This document shows positions 10,671 through 20,134 of a DNA stretch of 42,057 nt, one piece after another. Numbering within the stretch: position 1 is the first letter of the stretch; each line of letters begins with the position of its first letter. This DNA is from a virus. Both the position numbers and the translations under genes were made by a program. A model generated the notes under the pieces. The model did not search any database, had not been told where the DNA came from, and worked only from the letters and a program-made list of their open reading frames with translations. The stretch is from positions 1 to 42,057 of the IMG/VR virus record IMGVR_UViG_3300017989_000199. One strand, 5' to 3'.

Positions 10671-13249
10671 GTGTTTTCAATATAAGCAATATTACTATTG
10701 GTGATACCTTTGATACTTGGTATATCAGGCATAATAATGTTATCGATAGTCTGAACAATATCCTTATCTTAGATGCACAGGCTGACAACACCCGTGGACT
10801 TGAGGAAACATATCGTAATGGTGGTGTTGTTATTCTTGGAGTCAGTGCTGGTGCTGGTCTTGGATTCGATGGCGATGGCAGACTGACTATTGCTTATTCT
10901 GGCGTGACAACGGGTACAAGAACTGGAGTTAATGACATCATTCTTATGGTGCAGGCAGATGGATCCATTAAGGGTGTATCTGGAACGAACATGCTTCCCC
11001 CACAGGTCGATAATGATATCAACTTCACGGGAGATATTGCGTTTAGTGGAGACCTTAGTTTCATCACTAGTGGAACTGTCGTATTTGAGGCAGATACCTC
11101 TTTCCGAGACAAAGAACTAGAACTTGCAGTAAACTTTGATGATGAACTTGAGTTTGCTTCAGCCCCCCTCGGAACACTTGCAACTGATGTGTATTTTGTC
11201 GATACGAATATCATTACTGATTTTGCGTCGTTTAACTCAAACAGTGATCCGTTTATTGGTAGGGGTGTTGTTCAGGCATATTCAGATCCAGTTATCACGG
11301 TAACAGACTTTGTATTTGGAAATACATCTGATGCGTTTACTGAATTCACCATTTCCGGTGCTACAGAAGGCGGTAGATACGCTCTGATCGATGAAAACGG
11401 TGCTACCTTTGGTCGTGGCCTTATTGATCATACGGCAACCATCGCTCCGGCATCTCGGCAGACTCTACCATCAGTCGCTAACGGTGCTGGTCTCATTGTT
11501 AAGACCAGAGATGACGGAGTAATACCAGCCGGTGGATCCGCTGGAGAAAAACTCTTCCTGTGGTTGTGGAATGGAACTTCTGGAGACTCTGCATGGACCT
11601 CATCAGAAAACATCCAGATCAATACAACAAAGTCATTCATTGGATCCAACTTCCAGTCAACTACAGACTACTTTGCAAAGATTGCACAAACATCATTCAT
11701 CTTTGATAAGTATACATACGACATTGCGGCGACAGAAGGATTTGCATCATACTATGATATCAGTGGTGATACATTCTCTATTGGACCATTTACATCTTCA
11801 AATGTTATATCTTCTGCATTTACAATTGCAAGAGATCAGACGATGGTATTTGGTACTACTGGTCTGGCCCAGAACCTAAATGCAGATCTTCTCGACGGGG
11901 CAAATGGTGCAACAGTTGGTGGAACTCCGAACACCATTCCCATCACAGGAACAGATGGCCTCATTGACTCATCATTCCTTCCCGGCAGTGGAAGAATCGA
12001 AGAACTCATCTCTCAGACCTCACACGGTCTCGTCACAGGTGCCTGTGTTCGTCAGAACGCCTCTTCAGACTTCGTTCCCGCTCTTGCAGACACGGAGGGC
12101 ACAGCAGACGCTGTTGGTATCGTCACTCAGATCCTAGATGCAAATACATTTAGACTCACATACTTTGGTGTGGTTGAATCTCCACAAATCGATGGATTTA
12201 GTCTTGGTCTTGGATATGGTGCTGGGGTGGTTGTTGACCTCGATCCCGGTGCAATCTACTATCTCTCAGAGAATATTACCGGTGGCGTTTCGGATAGTAA
12301 GCCAGCAGACTCTGGATCAGTCACAAAACCCATGTTTATCGCACTGGGAAATCAGAAGATTCTCATCACAAACTATAACGGTCGCCCAGCACCAACCGGG
12401 GATACGATCAGTGTATCATCCGTCGTCCCTGTTGGATCGATCAGTTATGTAGGAAGTTCGACCATTGGAGCAAATTCAGACTTCATCTCCTGTGATGGTA
12501 AGGTGTACTCCAGCGTTGAATATCCAGATCTGAAAACAGCCATTCAAGGCCAGTTTTATCTAGACGGTATTGCAACTGGTGGCGAATCAAGTATGATTGT
12601 CTATGGTTCCGCATCTGAGTTAAGAAACTTCGAAATCGGACAGACATTCCAACTTACATATAACGATGATGCTAATACTCTTAACATCACATTGGATTCC
12701 GTAACCGGAATCCCAGAGGGTGTACAAATTGGATTCACTGGTGCCACGCTATCAGGATCTGCATTCTATGATGATGTTGAGATTCGTGGAACAGGTACAT
12801 ACTTCGTTGTACCAGATCTTCGTTCTAGGGGTGTAGTCGGTTCTGGGGATCCAGATGGTGATAGGTCAGAAAATGATCTTGATCATGGGGATATTGTTGA
12901 TACAGGATCATCATTTACATTGGAAACAATTATTCCAGTATCATGGGCGGCTAATTTTGGGCAACCAGCAAGTCAAACATATTACGATGTTGTTCCAAAT
13001 GGTGTATCATACTTAATGACAAGAAAATTTTGGTCTAGAATATCAGGTAATGATAATGAATTTGTCGAAGTTACAAATAGTTCGTCTGAAATAATTACAG
13101 GGGATGGTGTATCAACATATGGAGACTTTATAAGGTCATATGATAATGTATTGCCAAATCCACTTCAACCCCAACTGGGGCGAAGGCCCGATGGAAGTGC
13201 CGGTGGTGGCAGTCTCGTATCAATAGATGCTATGTTCTTTAAACAGTGA
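10667..13249 (+). CDS. Tail fibre protein with phage tail-collar domain
   Basis: This is an 860-residue fibre protein. The N-terminus (NITIGDTFDTWYIRHNNVID, residues about 7-26) is the recurrent virion-attachment segment of T4-like marine fibres. A shaft follows with NADLLDGANGATVGG near residue 404. Residues about 585-720 form a tail-collar domain: VPVGSISYVGS, then FISCDGKVYSSVEYPDL and FVVPDLRSRGVVGSG, as in the receptor-facing region of short-tail-fibre-type proteins such as T4 gp12. The last 140 residues are probably the distal tip. Overlap with the preceding gene (ATGA) implies coupled translation. Base use in the C-terminal 400 bases looks more AT-rich than the shaft, which fits a tip exchanged between phages. 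Confidence 0.87.
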   Translation: MSVFNISNITIGDTFDTWYIRHNNVIDSLNNILILDAQADNTRGLEETYRNGGVVILGVSAGAGLGFDGDGRLTIAYSGVTTGTRTGVNDIILMVQADGSIKGVSGTNMLPPQVDNDINFTGDIAFSGDLSFITSGTVVFEADTSFRDKELELAVNFDDELEFASAPLGTLATDVYFVDTNIITDFASFNSNSDPFIGRGVVQAYSDPVITVTDFVFGNTSDAFTEFTISGATEGGRYALIDENGATFGRGLIDHTATIAPASRQTLPSVANGAGLIVKTRDDGVIPAGGSAGEKLFLWLWNGTSGDSAWTSSENIQINTTKSFIGSNFQSTTDYFAKIAQTSFIFDKYTYDIAATEGFASYYDISGDTFSIGPFTSSNVISSAFTIARDQTMVFGTTGLAQNLNADLLDGANGATVGGTPNTIPITGTDGLIDSSFLPGSGRIEELISQTSHGLVTGACVRQNASSDFVPALADTEGTADAVGIVTQILDANTFRLTYFGVVESPQIDGFSLGLGYGAGVVVDLDPGAIYYLSENITGGVSDSKPADSGSVTKPMFIALGNQKILITNYNGRPAPTGDTISVSSVVPVGSISYVGSSTIGANSDFISCDGKVYSSVEYPDLKTAIQGQFYLDGIATGGESSMIVYGSASELRNFEIGQTFQLTYNDDANTLNITLDSVTGIPEGVQIGFTGATLSGSAFYDDVEIRGTGTYFVVPDLRSRGVVGSGDPDGDRSENDLDHGDIVDTGSSFTLETIIPVSWAANFGQPASQTYYDVVPNGVSYLMTRKFWSRISGNDNEFVEVTNSSSEIITGDGVSTYGDFIRSYDNVLPNPLQPQLGRRPDGSAGGGSLVSIDAMFFKQ

Positions 13250-13289
13250 TAATCTATGATATTCAAAGAACTTAGAGATAGGAAATTAA

Positions 13290-14519
13290 ATGTCAGGTAA
13301 AAATTCATCCAAATCAATCGCTGTTACTCCAGTTATCCGAGCAAAGACATCGGCTGATGCTTTTGTCTCTACTGGACACAATCATGATAATCGATATATT
13401 CGATATGATGATCCACAGGCTGGATTAGATAATACTGAACTTAACCAATTCTTTGATAATATCGAATTTGGTACATCTGCTACATCTCGTACCATCCGTA
13501 CAGATGAGGAACAGGAACTAACCCCAGCAAGAAAAGATCAAGCCCGTCAGAACATTGGTATAATTGATGATACAAACTCTGCTGATGGTAGTGGAGATAT
13601 TCGCACATCCGACTTCGGTAATAGAATCGGTGCGATTGCACCGACAAACAACGACTTATTGGAACACTTCATTCGCTACGATGCTGCCCAGACAGTTAAT
13701 AACGCACAGAGAACTCAGTTTGCGGCGAACGCTGGACTTCTATCTCTGGCAAGTGGTTTAAGTGAGCAAACAGTGCTTTCTTCAGTGCGGTTCAGTGGGA
13801 GTGGATTTATCTTGGGTGGTGGACAGGCTCAACTTAATGCAGGTGCCACGATTAAGGGAACCCCACTAAACGACTCACAGGCCACTATCAGCATCGGTGC
13901 CCCACTTGGCACTGAGACCGCGATTATTAAGATCGTTGCTGGGACGGCGACCACAACCACAGCAATGGATTGTGGAGCAAAGAAGATCGTGAATGCTCAA
14001 GACCCTACGAATAATCAAGATGTTTCTACTAAGAAATATGTGGATGACCAGATTACATCACTCGACCTCGATGGACAATACCTGAAGAGAAATGGTGAAA
14101 ATGGTATGAATGCTACCTTGGATATGAATGGCAACAGGATTTCCAATGTAGCAACTCCAACAGCAAATACAAATGCTGCGAATAAGCAGTATGTGGATAA
14201 TGCTGGTGAGATTATCTCTGGTGGAAATAATAACACAACAGGTGGATTTACCCCAGCATCTACCCCAGCAACCCCGGTGAGAAATGGACTTCATATGGCC
14301 ATTCTTTCTGGTAAAGTAACAACTGGAGTAACTGGAGTTCTTGCTGTAAATATTGTGCAAGATGCGAGCACTATAGCCACTCGTTATATAAATACTGATG
14401 GAAGTGGGCAATGGAGTCTTACGATCCCCGTCTCCCTTTCAAGTACCTCAGATGTCACAGTGACGGGTGCTGCTGGTGTCGTATTTAACCAGTTTGACCT
14501 CGTACAGTTCGGTTACTAA
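13290..14519 (+). CDS. Tail fibre protein
   Basis: This 409-residue protein has fibre signatures: GHNHDNRYIRYDD near residue 29, and further on the tandem pattern NAQDPTNNQDVSTKKYVDDQ (about residues 231-250), LDMNGNRISNVATP and ANKQYVDNAG, which is the common trimeric-fibre repeat linking shaft segments. The C-terminal 100 residues look like a small Ig-like or beta-sandwich tip. It lies 40 bases after the collar-domain fibre, behind a weak ribosome site (ATAGGAAA), and before gp13. It could form a heteromeric fibre with its neighbour or be a second independent fibre; the sequence does not decide this. Confidence 0.85.
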   Translation: MSGKNSSKSIAVTPVIRAKTSADAFVSTGHNHDNRYIRYDDPQAGLDNTELNQFFDNIEFGTSATSRTIRTDEEQELTPARKDQARQNIGIIDDTNSADGSGDIRTSDFGNRIGAIAPTNNDLLEHFIRYDAAQTVNNAQRTQFAANAGLLSLASGLSEQTVLSSVRFSGSGFILGGGQAQLNAGATIKGTPLNDSQATISIGAPLGTETAIIKIVAGTATTTTAMDCGAKKIVNAQDPTNNQDVSTKKYVDDQITSLDLDGQYLKRNGENGMNATLDMNGNRISNVATPTANTNAANKQYVDNAGEIISGGNNNTTGGFTPASTPATPVRNGLHMAILSGKVTTGVTGVLAVNIVQDASTIATRYINTDGSGQWSLTIPVSLSSTSDVTVTGAAGVVFNQFDLVQFGY

Positions 14520-14534
14520 TAAAGGAGAAATGAT

Positions 14535-14678
14535 ATGGTAACAGGTTTTATTGTTGGTTTAGCAACTGGTGTGGTTATCACCGGATTTGTATTCGTTATG
14601 TGGGGACACAAGAATACAGAAAAAATCACAAAGGCACGCGATGCCGTAAATGACAAAATTGAAGAAACTTTTGACTAA
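14535..14678 (+). CDS. Small single-span membrane protein
   Basis: This 47-residue gene was found by reading the gap between the fibre and the next virion gene. It has a near-perfect ribosome site (AAAGGAG, 7 bases before the ATG) and fills the gap exactly, ending 9 bases before the next start. Residues 2-23 (VTGFIVGLATGVVITGFVFV and two more) form one hydrophobic span, followed by a charged helix. A membrane protein within a virion cluster might be a holin-like or envelope-associated protein, but one span and no partner lysin nearby leave the function open. Confidence 0.75.
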   Translation: MVTGFIVGLATGVVITGFVFVMWGHKNTEKITKARDAVNDKIEETFD

Positions 14679-14687
14679 GGAAAACTT

Positions 14688-15038
14688 ATGTCACGCCAGT
14701 ATGTACACGAAGAAAATATAACTATCCCACAGGGAACAGACTTCATAGATACGATCTCTATTTCTCAAAAGAATGGAGATGCGATGGATTTGTCTGGAAT
14801 TTCATCTTTCGTTGGGAAGATGAGGACTTCGCACGCATACTTTACAACAACCGGGACTGATATGACAATATCAGTTAATGATGCAGTAAATGGGGTGGTG
14901 AATGTTGAGTTTACCTCTTCGGCCACTGCATCTTTGAAGCCCGGATTTTATGTGTATGATATCAATGGGTTTACTAGTTCTGGATCCTATTGGAGAATAG
15001 CAGAAGGTAAAATTAATCTAACTGGAAGGGTATATTAA
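14688..15038 (+). CDS. Small beta-rich protein, probable virion component
   Basis: The protein has 116 residues, with no membrane span. It starts with a polar strand-rich stretch (ENITIPQGTDF) followed by a D-L-S-G-I turn and a repeat of short strands, the look of the small Ig-like or BppU-type N-terminal domains of tail accessory proteins. The ribosome site is AAGGAAAA before the ATG, and its stop overlaps the gp13 ATG (TAATG). Its place between fibres and neck genes suggests a virion role, but I do not recognise the family with certainty. Confidence 0.65.
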   Translation: MSRQYVHEENITIPQGTDFIDTISISQKNGDAMDLSGISSFVGKMRTSHAYFTTTGTDMTISVNDAVNGVVNVEFTSSATASLKPGFYVYDINGFTSSGSYWRIAEGKINLTGRVY

Positions 15039-15793
15039 TGGCTAAACCAAACTCTAGACAGGGATTAATTGATTACGCTCTCCGTAGACTCGGCGAGCCG
15101 GTGACAAAAATCAATGTGGATGATTCACAGATCCAAGATCGAGTGGATGATGCGATTCAGTATTTCCAAGAATACCATGATGACGGTATTGATCGTAATA
15201 TTCTGAAGCATCAAGTAACTTCCGATGATGCACAATTTGGTGCAACATCAGGTTACTTAGAATTTGATGTAGATGATAACATTACTGCTGTTATAAATGT
15301 GTTCCCATTTGCTGATGGATTTGCCAACAATTTCTTCGATGCGAAGTACCAATTTGTGCTTAACGACCTATATAACTGGGGAGACTTAGATCTCGTTGGT
15401 TATGATATGAAGCGTCAATATTTTAACCTATTGGATTCAATGCTGAATCAGCCAACGATGTATGAATTCAAGAGAGTGAAGAACAAACTTCGTGTCTACT
15501 TGAATACAAACGGTGTTGCTGAGGGCATGTACATCATTTTTGAAGTATATCAGATCTTGGATCCAAATACATACAGCGAGATCTATAACAGTATTCTCCT
15601 AAAGCAATATGTCACTGCTCTTATTAAGAAGCAGTGGGGAATGAATCTTTCTAAGTTTGATAATGTTCAGATGCCCGGTGGCATTACATTCAATGGACAG
15701 CAGATCTATCAGGATGCAAATGAAGAAGTTGTTCGTATCGAGGAAGAGATTCAGAAGAAATATGAGCTTCCTCCAATGGGGTTCATGGAGTAA
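15038..15793 (+). CDS. gp13: Neck protein gp13
   Basis: This 251-residue protein matches gp13 of T4-like phages. The N-terminus has NSRQGLIDYALRRLGEPVT, then INVDDSQIQDRVDDAIQYFQ, and the C-terminus has a helix LLKQYVTALIKKQWG and MPGGITFNGQQIY, ending KKYELPPMGFME. T4 gp13 has 309 residues and forms, with gp14, the collar that closes the DNA-filled head before the tail binds. Here the gp13 and gp14 genes are separated by two inserted genes (15797 and 16604), whereas in T4 they are adjacent. Confidence 0.92.
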   Translation: MAKPNSRQGLIDYALRRLGEPVTKINVDDSQIQDRVDDAIQYFQEYHDDGIDRNILKHQVTSDDAQFGATSGYLEFDVDDNITAVINVFPFADGFANNFFDAKYQFVLNDLYNWGDLDLVGYDMKRQYFNLLDSMLNQPTMYEFKRVKNKLRVYLNTNGVAEGMYIIFEVYQILDPNTYSEIYNSILLKQYVTALIKKQWGMNLSKFDNVQMPGGITFNGQQIYQDANEEVVRIEEEIQKKYELPPMGFME

Positions 15794-15796
15794 TTT

Positions 15797-16600
15797 ATGA
15801 AATCATTTAAATCCTATATCAAAGAAAACGTAAAGCAAGAGTGTGGAATAAAATATGGTAAGTATTTGTTTGGTGAATTGCTAGGACAGGGTGAGAAAGA
15901 TACTGGAGAAGAGCAAGAACTTCTTAGCCTTCTTGGAAATTATATTCTTGACCCAAAACATAGGTCAAAAAAATTTATACAAGCCCTCAAAAAGTTAAGA
16001 ACCTGTAAGACCTTATTTAACAAAGAACTGACTGCCAAAGGGACATTTGCTTATCGTGGACTATACCTATATGGAAGAGATCACGAATCGTACTCTCCCC
16101 TTTTCTACATATCAGACCTAGTTCCTTTGTATAAATTAAGACCAGAGGGATCTAGATCTGAAGACTATGACGGGCAGGAAATTTCTATCACCGGATTTGA
16201 TTATTACAAGATAATTAATAGTCAAAAATATATTGGATTTGATACAAAATATACACCGATCAATGAAGTTGAATCATGGACGACAACTCTGGAAAACAAT
16301 AGTTTTATTGGGTCATTTGCTGATGTTATCTATCAAATTCCTCTAAAACAAAACGAGTTTATATTTGATGCAGATTTTTTAGATCTTATATCAACAAAAG
16401 TTTTTAAATATACACAAGAACTTGAAGAATATGAAGTTATTCGTGTGGAGAAGAGACCATCTAGGGCGATATGTTATGTAAAATATGAACATGTAATAAA
16501 GTATCTTAATGATGAATGGGAAGGTTCTTTTGATGAAGATGATTTCTTTGGACCAGCGAGATTTGAAGGAAATAAGTTAATAATAAGACCTTTAGTTTAA
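15797..16600 (+). CDS. Putative head-packaged ADP-ribosyltransferase (Alt-like), copy 1
   Basis: The 267-residue protein begins MKSFKSYIKE, which fits the T4 internal-protein targeting sequence (MKTYQEFIAE) cut by the gp21 protease after (I/L)xE; removal would leave a mature start at residue 11. The catalytic signature of arginine-type ADP-ribosyltransferases is visible: Arg87 in AYRGL, Ser160 in ESWTTT, and Glu211-x-Glu213 in EEYEVIRV. These match T4 Alt (LYRSQ, FVSTS, NEMEVILP). A paralogue lies at 20134, with the same first 25 residues apart from a few changes and the same three motifs. The gene sits between gp13 and the next inserted gene, in the same direction, 3 bases after gp13. T4 Alt is injected with DNA and modifies host RNA polymerase; the same role here is inference, and no overall homology to Alt is claimed. 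Confidence 0.62.
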   Translation: MKSFKSYIKENVKQECGIKYGKYLFGELLGQGEKDTGEEQELLSLLGNYILDPKHRSKKFIQALKKLRTCKTLFNKELTAKGTFAYRGLYLYGRDHESYSPLFYISDLVPLYKLRPEGSRSEDYDGQEISITGFDYYKIINSQKYIGFDTKYTPINEVESWTTTLENNSFIGSFADVIYQIPLKQNEFIFDADFLDLISTKVFKYTQELEEYEVIRVEKRPSRAICYVKYEHVIKYLNDEWEGSFDEDDFFGPARFEGNKLIIRPLV

Positions 16601-16603
16601 ATT

Positions 16604-17425
16604 ATGAATAATGCAAAGACAGCAGAGAGATTTGAGAAGAATTGTGCAAAACTTCTCCAGAAATGGGATTCCAAGAGGGATCATCCATTTGTTTCTGGTG
16701 TTCTGAAGCAACTCAAAGAACATAACATCGACAAGAGAAGAATCAAGACTGCTCATTGGTGTGGTAAAAATGGATCTCTTGATAAGATCATAGCACAGGA
16801 TTCTCTTGGAAATCCCAGTGATATCGTATTGGAAATGAAAAATGGAGACTTCTTCGGTATTTCTGTGAAACAGAGGAAGAGTTCTGGATGTATCACATAC
16901 AAAAACCCCGGACTCGGAGCCATCGGAACATATCTGGGATATGACTACACCTTTCTACATGATGAATATGAGAAGATTATTGTGGATCACTTTGGTCTTC
17001 CATCCTGCAAGAAGGATCGTATATCCATTCTGAAGAACAATAAGGATCTCAAGGCGGCGGTGGACATGCAGGGTGATATCATGCTTCATCTGCTTCTGGT
17101 GCATCCTGAGTGGGGTCTGAGGGTGCGGTATGAGCAAATGCCACACAAATCCAATGTCGATCATATCCTTTCGTTCTGGATGAACGCAAAAGATCCAGTC
17201 ATTCCCTATATGATCGTTGTTGAAAAAAACGGTGAATACACATTTACCGATCCGATGCAGTCTAAAAGAAGACAAAAATTGATAAATTCTAGGAAATTAT
17301 ATTGGGGTGTGAATAAAACCTCTCTCACGGTAGACTTGAAAACACTAAATATTATGGCGATGCGGATTAAATATACATCCCATAAATTTGCTAGTTCGAT
17401 CAAGTTTTCCGGAGAATATACCTGA
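16604..17425 (+). CDS. PD-(D/E)XK nuclease-like protein between gp13 and gp14
   Basis: The protein has 273 residues. Around residues 70-90 it reads N-P-S-D-I-V-L, then Glu77, a short turn, and G-I-S-V-K-Q: Asp73 followed about 15 residues later by a strand ending in Lys89, the layout of restriction-endonuclease-like folds in which the middle acidic residue has become Ser. The upstream helix (residues 5-21) could hold the first acidic residue (Glu9 or Glu11). The start lies 3 bases after the preceding cargo gene and the stop overlaps the gp14 start. It has no targeting peptide. It may be a phage nuclease or a homing-type endonuclease that invaded the gp13-gp14 pair; activity is unproven. Confidence 0.55.
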   Translation: MNNAKTAERFEKNCAKLLQKWDSKRDHPFVSGVLKQLKEHNIDKRRIKTAHWCGKNGSLDKIIAQDSLGNPSDIVLEMKNGDFFGISVKQRKSSGCITYKNPGLGAIGTYLGYDYTFLHDEYEKIIVDHFGLPSCKKDRISILKNNKDLKAAVDMQGDIMLHLLLVHPEWGLRVRYEQMPHKSNVDHILSFWMNAKDPVIPYMIVVEKNGEYTFTDPMQSKRRQKLINSRKLYWGVNKTSLTVDLKTLNIMAMRIKYTSHKFASSIKFSGEYT

Positions 17426-18273
17426 TGGGTACAAATCAATACTTCCAACACCAAGATAATCCCGGCGAACAGAACCTGATGGATGAGTTGGTTCGGGAAG
17501 TGATTCAGATTCACGGAATCGATCTATACTACATTCCACGCGAAAGCAATACTGAAGAACTTCTCCGAGATGCCCTTTTCGGGGATGATTTCATTGGTGA
17601 GTTCAATCGTAAGTTCGCCATAGAGATGTATCTTCAGAACGCTGATGGTATGGAGGGTGAAGGAGATCTTCTTGCCAAGTTTGGTGTTATCATTCGAGAC
17701 CAAGCCACATTTGTATGTTCCAGAACAAGATTCGACGAAGCAACCCCAAACTCAGCACCCAAAGAAGGTGACTTAATATGGTATCCACGCACTAAGTCAC
17801 TTTTTGAGATTACTTATGTGAACTTTGACAATCCGTTCTATCAGTTCGGTAAACTCTATACATTTACTATAAATGTCGAACTCTTCCAATTCTCGGAAGA
17901 AACATTCGATGTTGGTATCTTCGAGGTAGACAATATTCCCAAAGAAAGATCATATACTACATTCTTCGACTTGCAGGCTGGTGGAGTTGGAGAATTCGTC
18001 GATGGAGAGAACATCACTATTACTGGATCATCATTCGGTGGTAAGGTATCTGACTTCATTGAAGACGAACTCATCTTGAAAATAATCTATCCATACGGTG
18101 CTGATGCTCCAACTACTGGGTTCATTATTGGCGATACTTCTGGTGCATCATGGGGAATATCCTACGGAGATTCATTCCTGATGAGCAACGAAGGATTTGC
18201 TGATAATAAATACTTTGAAGTTCAAGGCGACAATGTAACTGATGATGATGACTTCATTCTTGGAGAATTTTAA
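17425..18273 (+). CDS. gp14: Neck protein gp14
   Basis: This 282-residue protein matches gp14 of T4-like phages (256 residues in T4). Visible family features are VREVIQIHGIDLYYIPRE near the N-terminus, a GDLIWYPRTKSLFEITYV strand pair near residue 115, then FTINVELFQFSEETFD and VDNIP. gp13 and gp14 together complete the head neck. The start overlaps the stop of the nuclease-like gene and its stop overlaps the gp15 start (TAATG), so this stretch is tightly coupled. Confidence 0.92.
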   Translation: MGTNQYFQHQDNPGEQNLMDELVREVIQIHGIDLYYIPRESNTEELLRDALFGDDFIGEFNRKFAIEMYLQNADGMEGEGDLLAKFGVIIRDQATFVCSRTRFDEATPNSAPKEGDLIWYPRTKSLFEITYVNFDNPFYQFGKLYTFTINVELFQFSEETFDVGIFEVDNIPKERSYTTFFDLQAGGVGEFVDGENITITGSSFGGKVSDFIEDELILKIIYPYGADAPTTGFIIGDTSGASWGISYGDSFLMSNEGFADNKYFEVQGDNVTDDDDFILGEF

Positions 18274-19103
18274 TGTTTAGTGTAGATCCATTTTACCACC
18301 AGACAACAAAGAGGACTATTACCGCGTTTGGTAATCTCTTCAATAATATTCGTGTGGTTCGAGAGAATCGTGCTGGTGAGGAACAAAACCGCATAAAGGT
18401 TCCTCTTGCGTATCAACACAAAAAAGCATGGCACAGAATTCTGAAAGAATACTCAGATAGAAATGAAGATGGGACTACCGTACAGGGATATTTCCCCCGC
18501 ATGAGTTTTAACATTACCGATATGACTCCACTCAAAGAGTCCCAACTGAGTGTTCCAACGTATATTTTTGAGGAAAACGGTGCTGGTGGAATGACCAGAA
18601 CGCTACTCCGTACAAAGTACAGACTCACATTTGAACTCGCTCTTGTGGCTAAGAAGCAAGAAGATCTCTATCAGATGCTGGAACAGATTCTTCCTTACTT
18701 CACCCCACACATTGCTGTTTCATTTAAGTCGTCTCGTCTTATTGGTGATGCTGTTATTGATGATTTGATCTTTACACTTACTGATGTTTCTCCTGATGAT
18801 GAGTTAGAATTCTCATACAGCGAGGCAGCGAATCTGCAACTTGTCACCCGCTTCCTGACATTTACGACTGAAGTAACCTACTACGGTCCTACAGAGAATG
18901 CAAACGGAATTATCAAGACTGTCGATGTCAAATTTATTGACGGGGCTACCGGAAAGCAGATGTCTAAGGTTGTTTTGGATATTGATCCATCTGATGCAGA
19001 AGCATCATCCTTTGGAATTAGTGAGGGTGTCTTCCTACTCGATGATAACTTTGAACTTATTACATCTGCAAGCCTAGGGACAACGAGTGGGCTATTATGC
19101 TAA
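18273..19103 (+). CDS. gp15: Tail sheath stabiliser / tail terminator gp15
   Basis: The 276-residue protein aligns with T4 gp15 (272 residues). The N-terminus FSVDPFYHQTTKR then ITAFGNLFNNIRVVRE mirrors T4 FGYFYNSSFRRYATLMGDLF, the middle has RIKVPLAYQHKK and YFPRMSFNITDM, and YQMLEQILPYFTPHIAVSF mirrors FQIVEQILPYFQPHF. gp15 hexamers cap the tail tube and sheath and join the tail to the neck. The gene ends 7 bases inside the next cargo gene. No gp16 small-terminase gene follows; two cargo genes occupy that place. Confidence 0.93.
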   Translation: MFSVDPFYHQTTKRTITAFGNLFNNIRVVRENRAGEEQNRIKVPLAYQHKKAWHRILKEYSDRNEDGTTVQGYFPRMSFNITDMTPLKESQLSVPTYIFEENGAGGMTRTLLRTKYRLTFELALVAKKQEDLYQMLEQILPYFTPHIAVSFKSSRLIGDAVIDDLIFTLTDVSPDDELEFSYSEAANLQLVTRFLTFTTEVTYYGPTENANGIIKTVDVKFIDGATGKQMSKVVLDIDPSDAEASSFGISEGVFLLDDNFELITSASLGTTSGLLC

Positions 19104-20134
19104 AATTTAAACAACTATCTGAAGCAATGTGGCAGTCTTCCGCTGGAGAGATCATCTTCGGGGACTTTCAGGCTGAGTTTTCCAATAGGAGTTCTTCTTG
19201 GCTGTTTCCATTGTTTCCAGTCACAGAAAAGGTTAAGACTGTTTTAAGTAGAAGAAGCGGAATTGCCTATCATGTTACCGATCTATATGGATTAGAGCGT
19301 CTTATTGGACTCCAGAATGACAGAAATAAGCACATTTCAGCATCTACCGTCATTGAAGAATTGATCACATATAAGGGAGTTTGGAATGCTGGCGTTGGTG
19401 CTCTCGTCCGGGGGGATATGCACTTTGAACAGAGTAATGATTCACAATCTATTCCAGATCAGTCTGGAAAGAGATGGATCGCTCTATCTGGTCAAACAAC
19501 TGATATGGGCGACGATCCAAAGATCAGATCTCTAGTTCAATCGTCACGAAGATCCCTGATTCAAAGATTCTATCCTGCGTTTGTAAAAGATGGCGTTCGT
19601 TTTCTCAGATCTGTTCCAGAAAGTGAACTTGAAGGAGCGAAAGAAAAAATTGAATATCTGTATAAATTTCAATATAAGTATGCTACTTCACCTACTGTAG
19701 ACGGGTTTATAGATTCCATGCGTAAAAATGGAAGGGTGGATCCATTATATCTGAGCGGTCTGATGTATATGGTACTGAAAACCATTCCAAAATCTAAACA
19801 ACTCATTCAAAAATATATTGAAATATATATTACTGCTATGGAGGGTATTATACTTTCTAATAAAGAAACAATCTCTCAGGCGTATATGAAAGATGCTATA
19901 GCATCTGAAACATCGGACTCCATGAATGAAGTCATTATATCAAATTTTGAGATCATCGAATGTGGTATCATCGTAGATGAAGAGTTTATGGGTAAATTAG
20001 ATAATCCGGAACTTGAGTATGCCAAGATCAAAAACCTACTCAGATCCAAGAGAATTCCATATAGGGAACTTCTTGATGATACAGATGTTAATGATTTTGA
20101 GAATGTGGTGCAAAGAATAATAAGGAATCAATGA
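19097..20134 (+). CDS. Putative head-packaged internal protein, family A copy 1
   Basis: The 345-residue protein starts MLKFKQLSEA, fitting the packaged-protein signal with a predicted gp21 cut after LSE (residue 9). Residues about 57-80 contain AYHVTDLYGLERLIGLQND, then HISAST, and later SIPDQSGKRWI (residues about 119-129). The protein encoded at 24714 shares the same plan (FPVTQK, a His, LDALIKNQN, ISTT, TIPDNSGMKWI), so the two are diverged paralogues. The His-Val-Thr ... Ile-Ser-Ala-Ser-Thr pattern recalls ADP-ribosyltransferase-like folds, but I cannot name a catalytic set, so function is unknown. The start overlaps gp15 by 7 bases and the stop overlaps the next gene. Confidence 0.62.
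   Translation: MLKFKQLSEAMWQSSAGEIIFGDFQAEFSNRSSSWLFPLFPVTEKVKTVLSRRSGIAYHVTDLYGLERLIGLQNDRNKHISASTVIEELITYKGVWNAGVGALVRGDMHFEQSNDSQSIPDQSGKRWIALSGQTTDMGDDPKIRSLVQSSRRSLIQRFYPAFVKDGVRFLRSVPESELEGAKEKIEYLYKFQYKYATSPTVDGFIDSMRKNGRVDPLYLSGLMYMVLKTIPKSKQLIQKYIEIYITAMEGIILSNKETISQAYMKDAIASETSDSMNEVIISNFEIIECGIIVDEEFMGKLDNPELEYAKIKNLLRSKRIPYRELLDDTDVNDFENVVQRIIRNQ

Noticed and set aside
14387-14394. TATAAATA inside the 13290 fibre gene as a late promoter
   Set aside because: It is an exact consensus word but lies in coding sequence about 140 bases before the next gene; in AT-rich DNA such words are expected by chance, so I did not list it.
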